From NCBI GenBank assembly GCA_038199375.1, contig JBBPZA010000116.1, forward strand, positions 1-20,310: a DNA stretch of 20,310 nucleotides. Reading direction: 5' to 3'. Below are positions 9,167 through 15,138 of the stretch, piece by piece. The translations under genes and the position numbers were made by a program. The stretch's first letter is position 1. Each line of letters begins with the position of its first letter. The stretch is from JBBPZA01 sp038199375. GTDB lineage: Bacteria > Actinomycetota > Thermoleophilia > Solirubrobacterales > Solirubrobacteraceae. Under the pieces are notes generated by a model. It searched no databases, had not been told where the DNA came from, and saw nothing but the letters and a program-made list of their open reading frames with translations.

Positions 9167-10372
9167 TTGACGGAGGGACGTGCGCCCCGCCCCCGGGGCC
9201 AAAAGCGCATAGGCGCATGGCTGGCCGGCACGCTCATAGCGTGCGGCTGCGCAACGCTGCCCGCGGCAGCTTCGGCGAGCGGCACGGGCGGCACCTACGG
9301 CTCGCCCGACCCCTCCATCGCGGGCATCGCCTGCCTGAGCGACTGCGACGCGGTCGACGTCGCCAGGCCCGGAAGCGTGATCCGGGTGCGCGGCGCGAAC
9401 CTCGCGAGCGCGACCGTCGTCGTGTTCCTCGGCGCGGCCGGGGGCGGTGACGACGTCGTCTCCAAGCCGCGCGAGGTGACGGCGAGCGCCTTCGAGGCGC
9501 GCGTGCCGCGCAAGGCCAAGACGGGTCCCGTCGGCCTCCTCTCCGCCGACGGGCGCGCCGCCACGAGCGTCGCCCTGCTCGGCGTGACCGTCGGTCAAAG
9601 CGTCAAACCGGGGGCAGTCGACGCGCGCGTCGACTCGCGCAAGGTGTTCTTCGGCGCCAGGCGCGGCGCAAAGCTCACCTATCTCCTGAAGGGATCGAAC
9701 CCCGCCCCGGTCCGGGTCGACCTCGTCCGGTCGAGCGACAACACGGTGATGAGGAGCTGGACCCGCGCAGCGGTCGTCCCGGGCAGCCCGCAGGAGGTCG
9801 AGTGGAGCGGAGCCGGCCAGGGCGGAAGCGCCGCCTCCGAGGGTCGCTACGAGTTCCGGGTCACGGCGGGCGAGCTCGCCCGGGCGCGTTCGGCGGCCGG
9901 CGCCGTACCGATGCCCGGAGCGACGAGCGCGGGCGACTTCCTCTTCCTCGACCACCAGTTCCCGATCCGCGGCCCTCACGACTACGGAACGTCGGTCAAC
10001 CGCTTCGGCGCCGACCGCGGCGCGCGCTCGCACATGGGCCAGGACGTGCTCGCCGACTGCGGCATCCCGCTTGTCGCGGCACGCGGCGGGGTGGTGAAGT
10101 TCACGGGCTACCAGGCCGGCGGGGCCGGCAACTACCTCGTGATCGACGGCGCCCAGAGCCCCTACGACTACGTCTACATGCACCTCAAGGATCCCGCGCT
10201 GGTGCGCAAGGGCGCCCGCGTCTTCACCGGGCAGAAGATCGGCGAGGTGGGCAGCACCGGCAGCTCGAGCGCCTGCCACCTCCACTTCGAGATCTGGCAG
10301 GGCCCCTGGTTCGACGGCGGCCAGGCGATCGACCCGCTTCCGGCGCTCCAGGCCTGGGACCGCGGTTCCTGA
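9167..10372 (+). CDS. Exported M23 (LytM-type) metalloendopeptidase with IPT/TIG-like domain
   Basis: This 401-residue protein is a predicted zinc peptidase that cuts peptidoglycan cross-links outside the membrane. The TTG start has a good AAGGGAAGG site just upstream. Residues 1-38 are an export signal: a basic start, a hydrophobic stretch, and either a lipobox LIAC (Cys26) or a type I site after AAASAS. About 45-135 resembles an IPT/TIG Ig-like domain and about 150-240 another beta-rich spacer. The M23 domain covers about 260-395, with zinc ligands His289 and Asp293 (HMGQD), His339 (YMHL) and His373 in HLHFE. It lies directly behind a c-di-AMP riboswitch, which ties wall remodelling to that second messenger. 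Its stop codon lies in the first copy of a 17-bp tandem repeat. Confidence 0.93.
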   Translation: MTEGRAPRPRGQKRIGAWLAGTLIACGCATLPAAASASGTGGTYGSPDPSIAGIACLSDCDAVDVARPGSVIRVRGANLASATVVVFLGAAGGGDDVVSKPREVTASAFEARVPRKAKTGPVGLLSADGRAATSVALLGVTVGQSVKPGAVDARVDSRKVFFGARRGAKLTYLLKGSNPAPVRVDLVRSSDNTVMRSWTRAAVVPGSPQEVEWSGAGQGGSAASEGRYEFRVTAGELARARSAAGAVPMPGATSAGDFLFLDHQFPIRGPHDYGTSVNRFGADRGARSHMGQDVLADCGIPLVAARGGVVKFTGYQAGGAGNYLVIDGAQSPYDYVYMHLKDPALVRKGARVFTGQKIGEVGSTGSSSACHLHFEIWQGPWFDGGQAIDPLPALQAWDRGS

Positions 10373-10461
10373 GTCGGCGCGGTTCCTCCGTCGGCGCGGT
10401 TCCTCCGTCAGCGCGGTTCCTGAGTCTGCGCGGTTCCTGAGTCGGTACCGTTCCCTCGATG
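10360..10461 (+). repeat. 17-bp tandem repeat, about six copies
   Basis: Five good copies of the unit GCGCGGTTCCTGAGTCG stand at 10360-10376, 10377-10393, 10394-10410, 10411-10427 and 10428-10444, with a degenerate sixth at 10445-10461. Copies 2 and 3 share a CCGTC variant. The array begins in the last codons of the M23 gene and ends on the ATG of the next small gene. There are no unique spacers, so it is not a CRISPR array. Confidence 0.9.
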
Positions 10462-10644
10462 TGCGCACAGTGCATGATGGGCGCGGCGACAGCCACCGCC
10501 GGGGCGACCGGGATCCGGTCCTGGCTGGCGGCCCGCCGACCCCTCGGCCTCTCTGACGTCGCCCTGCGCCGGGCGACCGTCGTCCTGCTCGCCGCTGCGC
10601 TCTTCGTATCGGCGGTCGTGCTCGGCGGCGCCTCGACGGCCTAG
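10459..10644 (+). CDS. Small single-pass membrane protein, function unknown
   Basis: This 61-residue frame starts MCAQCMMGAA, has a basic, Trp-containing middle (WLAARR) and a C-terminal hydrophobic helix (about 38-57). The CxxC motif at residues 2-5 followed by MM could bind a metal or form a disulphide. I have the impression that small proteins with the same opening recur in related high-GC genomes, but I cannot search for this. The ATG overlaps the last degenerate copy of the 17-bp repeat and no ribosome site is visible. It stands between the M23 peptidase and the YibE/F gene on the same strand. No function is assigned. Confidence 0.55.
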   Translation: MCAQCMMGAATATAGATGIRSWLAARRPLGLSDVALRRATVVLLAAALFVSAVVLGGASTA

Positions 10645-10707
10645 CACGCGCACCCGCGGACTCGCTCTGCGGCAGGACTCGGCCCCCCGGCCCCGTAGCT
10701 GACCTGG

Positions 10708-11895
10708 ATGCGGGCGCTGCTGACCATCCGCGCCGCGCGGCCGTTCGTCGCGCTCGCGCTGGTGCTCGCGCTGGGGACGGTCGTCGGCCTCGTCGTCCTG
10801 CGGCCCGACGGCTCCTCACCCGCACGCGACTCGCTGCCCGGCGACCTGCGGACGCGCGAGGCCGAGGTCACGACGCTCGCCGCTACCGCATGCCGGGTTC
10901 CCAACCAGCGCGACTGCCGCCTCGTGCGCATCCGGCTCCTCGACGGGCCCGAGCAGGGACGGGTCGCGTCGTTTCGCACCGGCGAGACCCGGGCCGATCC
11001 CGATCTGAGCATCGGCGACCGTCTGCGGGTGGTGCGCAACCCGCCGCCCCCGCCCGGCACGCCTCCCGAGGCGCGGGGCGACGCCTACTCCTTCGCCGAC
11101 CTCGACCGGCGGTCGCCCATGCTCTGGTTGACGATCGCCTTCGCCGCGATCGTGGTTGTGTTCGGCCGGGCCCGCGGGGCCCTCTCCCTCGCGGGACTGG
11201 CGGCCAGCCTGGTCGTCGTCGGGGCGTTCATCGTGCCGGCCATCCTCGACGGGCGCCCGCCGCTGGCGGTGGCGGTGGTCGGCTCGCTGGCGGTGATGCT
11301 GCTCACGATCGCCCTCGCCCACGGCCTCGGGCTCAAGAGCCTCGCCGCGATCCTGGGAACGGCGGCGAGCCTCGCGCTGACCGTCACCCTCGCCGTCACC
11401 TTCACCAACCTCACCGACATAACCGGCCTGTCCTCGGAGGAGGCCGTCCTGCTCCAGGTCGGCCAGTCGGACCTTTCGCTGGAGGGCCTCGTCCTCGCCG
11501 GGATGGTCATCGGCGCACTGGGGGTGCTCGACGACGTCACCGTCAGCCAGGCCTCCGCGGTCATGGCCCTGCGCCGGGCCAACCCCGCCCAGCGCTTCGG
11601 CGAGCTCTACCGCGGCGCGCTGACCGTCGGCCGCGACCACGTCGCCGCCACCGTCAACACCCTCGTCCTCGCCTACGTCGGAACGTCCCTGCCCATCCTG
11701 CTGATCTTCAGCGTCGGCGAGACCCCGTTCGCCGACGCCGTGAGCAAGGAGGCGGTCGCCGAGCAGGTCGTCGCCGCCCTCGTCGGCTCGATCGGCCTCA
11801 TCTCCGCCGTCCCCATCACGACCGCCCTCGCCGCCCTGCTCGCCGCCCGCCTACCGCCCGAGGAGATTGACGTAGAACCGGTCCACGCCCACTAG
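10708..11895 (+). CDS. YibE/F family integral membrane protein
   Basis: This 395-residue protein belongs to the YibE/F family of polytopic membrane proteins of unknown transport role. An N-terminal helix (about 12-31) is followed by an extracytoplasmic beta-rich region (about 45-125) ending in a Pro-rich linker (PPPPPGTPP), then about seven hydrophobic helices from residue 137 to 385. The conserved family stretch GALGVLDDVTVSQASAV is at about 269-285, with acidic residues Asp275/Asp276 inside a membrane-flanking segment. VGRDHVAATVNTLVLAY is another conserved block. The ATG has no strong ribosome site. It is the last core-like gene before the accessory region. Confidence 0.85.
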   Translation: MRALLTIRAARPFVALALVLALGTVVGLVVLRPDGSSPARDSLPGDLRTREAEVTTLAATACRVPNQRDCRLVRIRLLDGPEQGRVASFRTGETRADPDLSIGDRLRVVRNPPPPPGTPPEARGDAYSFADLDRRSPMLWLTIAFAAIVVVFGRARGALSLAGLAASLVVVGAFIVPAILDGRPPLAVAVVGSLAVMLLTIALAHGLGLKSLAAILGTAASLALTVTLAVTFTNLTDITGLSSEEAVLLQVGQSDLSLEGLVLAGMVIGALGVLDDVTVSQASAVMALRRANPAQRFGELYRGALTVGRDHVAATVNTLVLAYVGTSLPILLIFSVGETPFADAVSKEAVAEQVVAALVGSIGLISAVPITTALAALLAARLPPEEIDVEPVHAH

Positions 11896-11965
11896 CTTCG
11901 CTTGGTCGCCCGCTTCGGCAGAGACGACTCATCTTTTCGGCCGAACGGATGGGAGGATGGCCTCG

Positions 11966-12005
11966 CTGAAGGATTCGGTGCCCCATCGGGTACCGAATCC
12001 TTCAG
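11966..12005. terminator. Perfect 14-bp inverted repeat downstream of the YibE/F gene
   Basis: CTGAAGGATTCGGT (11966-11979) is followed 12 nt later by its exact reverse complement (11992-12005); CCC and GGG in the loop can extend the pairing. It is 70 nt past the YibE/F stop. There is no T-run, so a factor-dependent terminator, a protein-binding site or a mobile-element relic are all possible. The 218-nt gap from 11896 to 12113 otherwise shows only the promoter listed next. Confidence 0.45.
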
Positions 12006-12078
12006 TCGTCGCCTTTCCGAACGCGAGGACCGCACAAGTCTTGCCTCGCGCGGCCGCGTATGTCTCGCCACCGGACTC

Positions 12079-12107
12079 TTGATGTCGTGATGTCCCGTGG
12101 GTAGGCT
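12079..12107 (+). promoter_or_regulatory. Leaderless-type promoter for the VapB-like antitoxin
   Basis: A -35-like TTGATG (12079-12084), a 17-nt spacer and a TAnnnT-type -10, TAGGCT (12102-12107), place the expected start site at the A of the ATG (12114). No ribosome site precedes that ATG. This is the arrangement of a leaderless transcript, common for actinobacterial antitoxins. Confidence 0.55.
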
Positions 12108-12113
12108 CAGCAC

Positions 12114-12377
12114 ATGCGAACCACGCTTACCCTCGACGACGATGTTGCTGCTGCGCTCGTGCGGCGCCGCGCTGAGCGCGGCACCGGTCTGCGCCGTGAG
12201 GTCAACGAACTGCTGCGTGCTGGTCTGGCCGCCGTGAGCCAACCGAGCGCTGACGCGGGGGAGCCCGATGAACTCCCTACGTTCGATCCAGGCCGCGCGC
12301 TCATTACCGACCCCCGGGCGCTGAAGGACCTGCTCGACGACGAGGACTACGAGCGCGCTCTGCCTAGTCGCACGTGA
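12114..12377 (+). CDS. VapB-type antitoxin without an intact partner toxin
   Basis: This 87-residue protein begins MRTTLTLDDDVAAAL, the ribbon-helix-helix opening of one VapB class, followed by a helical NELLRAGL segment. The second half (about 50-82), Asp/Glu-rich and ending DLLDDEDYERA, is the toxin-binding type of tail. Such antitoxins bind their operator as dimers and neutralise a PIN-domain RNase encoded just downstream. Here the next codons (from GTG at 12374) read MILVEV, like a VapC start, but no PIN domain follows. The antitoxin is therefore probably an orphan. It seems to be transcribed from a leaderless promoter. Confidence 0.75.
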   Translation: MRTTLTLDDDVAAALVRRRAERGTGLRREVNELLRAGLAAVSQPSADAGEPDELPTFDPGRALITDPRALKDLLDDEDYERALPSRT

Positions 12378-12663
12378 TCCTCGTCGAGGTCGGGAATCGG
12401 CATCGCGAGTGGATCGAAGGAGTGCCGGCGGCGGCGGTCGGCGCAACGCAGCCGCATCAGCGCGGCGTTGCGGGCGCAGGCGATCAGACCGCCTCGGTGG
12501 CCTCGACCGGCTCGCTCGCCCGCTTCAGCTCAAGACCGACGAAAGCGTCCTGGCGAATGTCCTCGCGGTCCTCATGGGTGAAGCGGCCGTTGAAACTAGC
12601 CGCGATGCAGCGGTCGACGGTTACGACGTGTTCGCCGTGGTCCTCGCCGCCTCGCCGCGCATC
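12347..12663 (-). pseudogene. Frameshifted remnant resembling sigma factor region 2
   Basis: On the minus strand the stretch FTHEDREDIRQDAFVGL (around 12520-12565) looks like region 2 of an ECF/sigma-70 factor. It runs to a stop at 12484-12486. One base out of frame it continues at once as LIACARNAALMRLR and DRRRRHSF, the expected next part of such a domain, to a stop at 12347-12349. A single lost base near 12486 would rejoin the two. No start codon or region 4 is present. The 3' end overlaps the antitoxin and sits where its toxin gene should be. The family call rests on motif resemblance only. Confidence 0.38.
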
Positions 12664-12692
12664 ACGGGGTGCCGTCCGTAAAGATCGCAGAC

Positions 12693-12890
12693 GTGAAGGT
12701 CCGCGAGGTTGTGCGTCTACTCGAGCAGGACGGTTGGCGCTTTGAGCGCCAACGGGGAAGCCATCGGCAGTTTCGCCACCCGACGAAGCGCGGTACCGTA
12801 ACCGTTGCCGGCAAGTCGAGCACTGACGTTCCTCGTGGGACGCTGAATGCGCTTCTCAAGAGCGCCGGCCTGAAAGGTTCAGAGCGATGA
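12693..12890 (+). CDS. hicA: HicA-type mRNA interferase toxin
   Basis: HicA is a small double-stranded-RNA-binding-fold toxin that cleaves mRNA. From GTG at 12693 the protein is 65 residues and begins MKVREVVRLLEQDGW, the usual family opening; GSHRQFRHP (22-30) contains the catalytic His24. A longer frame from GTG at 12669 adds 8 residues not expected in the family. The stop overlaps the hicB ATG by 4 nt (ATGA at 12887-12890), the common toxin-first order. No clear ribosome site is visible. Confidence 0.85.
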   Translation: MKVREVVRLLEQDGWRFERQRGSHRQFRHPTKRGTVTVAGKSSTDVPRGTLNALLKSAGLKGSER

Positions 12891-13096
12891 GCAGCTACAC
12901 GGTGATCTTCGAGAGTGGTGACACGAGCTGGGGGGCATGGGTTCCCGACCTGCCGGGCTGCGCCGCCGTCGGTGAGACGCGCGAGGAGGTCCACCGGCTG
13001 ATCCGGGAGGCGATCCCCGTCCACCTCGAGAGCCTGCGCGAGCACGGCGAGCCCGTGCCTGAGCCGACAAGCACTGCTGAGCGCATACCGGCCTGA
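12887..13096 (+). CDS. hicB: HicB-type antitoxin, short form
   Basis: This 69-residue protein is the partner of HicA. It has the partly degraded RNase-H-like HicB fold: YTVIFESGDTSWGAWVPDLP followed by GCAAVGETREEV and a helix LIREAIPVHLESLREHG. The tail PVPEPTSTAE is the usual family end. No separate DNA-binding domain (HTH or RHH) is present, so operator binding may be weak or need another protein. Its ATG overlaps the hicA stop, giving translational coupling. Confidence 0.85.
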   Translation: MSSYTVIFESGDTSWGAWVPDLPGCAAVGETREEVHRLIREAIPVHLESLREHGEPVPEPTSTAERIPA

Positions 13097-13130
13097 GCGC
13101 ACGCCGCTGTAGGTGTGGGCGCGTCTGCGC

Positions 13131-13280
13131 TCATCCTCGGCCCCAGCTGGTCACGGCGCCCGCCTGGCCGCGCACGCGGGCTACGGCAATGGTCTCCTCG
13201 AGCGCCGGCATGATCGCGCCGAGCTCGACGGCCCAGAACCGGTCGGCGGTTGGATCCTGATGTGGGCCGTGGGCGCCCAT
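13131..13280 (-). CDS. Possible short hypothetical protein or fragment
   Basis: A 49-residue minus-strand frame starting MGAHGPHQDP reads like coding sequence (DRFWAVELGAIMPALEETIA) and ends shortly before hicB. I cannot name a family. It has no ribosome site and could be a leftover of a longer gene. Apart from this and the inverted repeat at 13397-13451, the 391-nt gap from 13097 to 13487 shows nothing else. Confidence 0.2.
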   Translation of the reverse strand: MGAHGPHQDPTADRFWAVELGAIMPALEETIAVARVRGQAGAVTSWGRG

Positions 13281-13396
13281 CGTGTAACGGGCCGATGCAA
13301 TGCCGCCCGTTTGAGGAGGGGAGGAGAGCCATAGCGTCCTACATGCGCAGGCTCTGAGCGGCCAGCAAGAGTTATCACGCACGATTGGGCGCGTTC

Positions 13397-13451
13397 TCCG
13401 GGCGCGACGTTCGAGACGGCGACTGATCAGCCTTCGTCCGTCGCGCCCGGA
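13397..13451. repeat. Perfect 13-bp inverted repeat with a central palindrome
   Basis: TCCGGGCGCGACG (13397-13409) and its exact reverse complement (13439-13451) are separated by 29 nt. Close to the middle lies the palindrome CTGATCAG (13423-13430). The right arm ends 36 nt before the OGG-fold gene start, a position suited to an operator, an attenuator or a terminator from upstream. No T-run is present. Confidence 0.5.
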
Positions 13452-13487
13452 TTTGAGGATCGGGAGCGATGCGCCGATGAGAGCGCA

Positions 13488-14186
13488 ATGAGCAACGAAC
13501 TCGCGACCAAGCACCACAAGATCCCGCGTCCGCCCGACGCCCTGCAAGAGGCCTACGACCACTGGGTCCAGCGCGGTCGGCCACAGCAGGCCCCGACTCG
13601 GTACCGGAAGGACGCATGGCGACGAATCCTTCCCGAGCACGCTGACCTCATCGACACCCTGGCGGAAGAACTCGATCGCGCGACCGTACGCGTCGAAATC
13701 GCGCGCCTCGGGCGGGATGACCGCTGGCCGGTGCCGGCCTTCATCATCACTCAGATCTGGGGCTACGGACCCAACAACCTTGGGCCTGCTCGCGTCCGGA
13801 GGGTGCTCGACGCGGCAGGGGACCAAGCGCCGGTCGGGCTCGCCCAAGCCGCAAGACGCGTCACTGACGAGGGAGCGGTTGCAGGATTCTCCGCGCTCGC
13901 CGGAGAGCACAGGCTCACGTGGCTCTCGACATCGTTTGCGACAAAGTATCTGTTCTTCATGGACCCGAGCGAGCGAGCTCTCGTCCTGGACGAGTTCGTC
14001 GCGACGTGGATCGGGCGCCACACGGGGGCGCGGCTCCGATTGCAGCCGATGAACGTCCGCGACTACCGGCTGTACCTACGGCTCATCGACCATTGGGCAC
14101 AGGAACTCGGCGAGCACCCGTCATGTCTTGAGCAGCTGATCTTTGAAACGGAGGCCACCGAGCGCGGAAGCGCTTGGGTGGCCTGA
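13488..14186 (+). CDS. Predicted OGG-fold DNA glycosylase-like protein
   Basis: This 232-residue protein resembles the actinobacterial '8-oxoguanine DNA glycosylase OGG fold' family. Visible features are ITQIWGYGPNNLGPARVRRVL (about 87-107), a helical stretch to about 140, then HRLTWLSTSFATKYLFFM (141-158). Lys153 could match the catalytic Lys and Asp168 (LVLDEFVA) the catalytic Asp of OGG enzymes; that equivalence is inferred. The C-terminal DYRLYLRLIDHWAQELG fits the family end. Standard OGG1 motifs are not complete, so base specificity is unknown. It has its own upstream inverted repeat, sits alone between hicAB and a guaA fragment, and is convergent with the latter. A role in defence, by recognising modified DNA, is only a possibility. 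Confidence 0.6.
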   Translation: MSNELATKHHKIPRPPDALQEAYDHWVQRGRPQQAPTRYRKDAWRRILPEHADLIDTLAEELDRATVRVEIARLGRDDRWPVPAFIITQIWGYGPNNLGPARVRRVLDAAGDQAPVGLAQAARRVTDEGAVAGFSALAGEHRLTWLSTSFATKYLFFMDPSERALVLDEFVATWIGRHTGARLRLQPMNVRDYRLYLRLIDHWAQELGEHPSCLEQLIFETEATERGSAWVA

Positions 14187-14213
14187 GCCGTACGCTCACG
14201 GCCTGCGCCGGAG

Positions 14214-14735
14214 TCACTCCCACTCGATCGTGCCGGGCGGTTTGCTCGTGATGTCGAGCACGACCGGTTGACCTCGCGGATCTCGTTGATCATGCGGGAA
14301 GCGATCTGCTCGAGGAGGTCGTAGGGCAGGCGGGCCCAGTCGGCGGTCATGGCGTCGTCGGAGGTGACCGCACGGATGACGACGACGTGGCCGTAGGTGC
14401 GCTCGTCGCCCTGGACGCCGACGGTCCTGATGTCGGGCAGGACGCAGAAGGACTGCCAGAGCTCGCGGTAGAGGCCGGCCTTGCGGATCTCGTCCTGGAG
14501 GATCGCGTCGGATTCCCGCAGGACCTCGAGGCGCTCCTTGGTCGCCTCGCCCCCGACGATCCGGATCGCCAGGCCCGGCCCCGGGAAGGGCTGGCGCCAC
14601 ACCAGGCGCTCGGGCAGGCCGAGCTCGACGCCGACGGCTCGAACCTCGTCCTTGAACAGCGCGCGCAGCGGCTCGACGAGCTCGACGGCGCGGCGGCCAT
14701 CCTCGGGCCGAAGGAGGACGAGGCCGACGATCGTC
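14214..14735 (-). pseudogene. guaA: 3' fragment of guaA (GMP synthase), truncated and frameshifted
   Basis: The minus strand encodes the C-terminal dimerisation domain of GMP synthase. Clear blocks are LVEPLRALFKDEVR, LPERLVWRQPFPGPGLAIRI, LQDEIRKAGLYRELWQSF, GVQGDERTYG and AVTSDDAMTADWARLPYDLL. After REVNR (near 14265) the frame breaks; one base out of frame it ends correctly with DITSKPPGTIEWE and a stop at 14214-14216. Similarity fades above about 14690-14735, so the glutaminase and ATP-pyrophosphatase parts are missing. About 160 of about 520 residues remain, which cannot be active. Because guaA is normally essential for guanine nucleotide synthesis, an intact copy presumably exists elsewhere. 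Confidence 0.9.
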
Positions 14736-14767
14736 CCCACCAGTTTCGCCAGAACCTCAACAGAGCC

Positions 14768-14968
14768 ATGCGACGCGCCTACCTCGACGTCGACCTCGCG
14801 TGGGCCGAGAGACCGGAGACCAAGCCGGCAAACCGCAGGGCGTGGTCGCGGTGGAACCAGCGGCACGATTCGCCACGCTGGCTGGACGATCGGCCCAGCG
14901 GGACCGTCGACTGGATCCAGCACCACGCGGTCGATGACACGCTGCTCTTCATCGATCGACGCCCTTAG
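14768..14968 (+). CDS. Short orphan frame, possible 3' gene fragment
   Basis: A 66-residue plus-strand frame (MRRAYLDVDLAWAERP onward, rich in Arg, Trp and Asp, ending VDDTLLFIDRRP) begins just where guaA similarity ends. The reading frame is open further upstream through the guaA antisense, so this may be the C-terminus of a lost gene fused at the break. No family is recognised and no ribosome site is visible. The 170 nt from 14969 to 15138 hold no further gene. Confidence 0.3.
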   Translation: MRRAYLDVDLAWAERPETKPANRRAWSRWNQRHDSPRWLDDRPSGTVDWIQHHAVDDTLLFIDRRP

Positions 14969-15138
14969 GTCATTACTAACGCAATCGTCCTCGGCTCGCC
15001 CGACCGCCAGACCGGGCAGGCCGAGGTTAATCTGGGTGGGGTCGGCTGGTGGAGATGCTCGGCCGGCGCGAAACCAGCATGAGCTCCACGTCGCTCACGG
15101 GCCATGTGGCGGTCCACCTTGCCCCACCACGTTACGTC

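Noticed and set aside
10360..10461. CRISPR array
   Set aside because: Units are contiguous 17-bp tandem copies without unique spacers, and no cas gene is present.
9020..10825. Minus-strand frame of 601 codons across the M23 gene
   Set aside because: It crosses the riboswitch and the 17-bp repeat and is antisense to a motif-verified peptidase.
12374..12745. VapC toxin or other plus-strand protein after the antitoxin
   Set aside because: Only the first six codons look like VapC; no PIN-domain acidic residues follow and the rest is better explained by a minus-strand remnant.
13131..14021. Minus-strand frame of 296 codons opposite the OGG-fold gene
   Set aside because: Mostly antisense of a protein-like plus-strand gene; only its last 49 codons, outside that gene, were kept as a weak candidate.
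15040..15138. Possible insertion-sequence end near GGCGGTCCACCTTGCCCCAC
   Set aside because: It resembles IS ends in style, but no matching opposite end, target duplication or transposase is visible.
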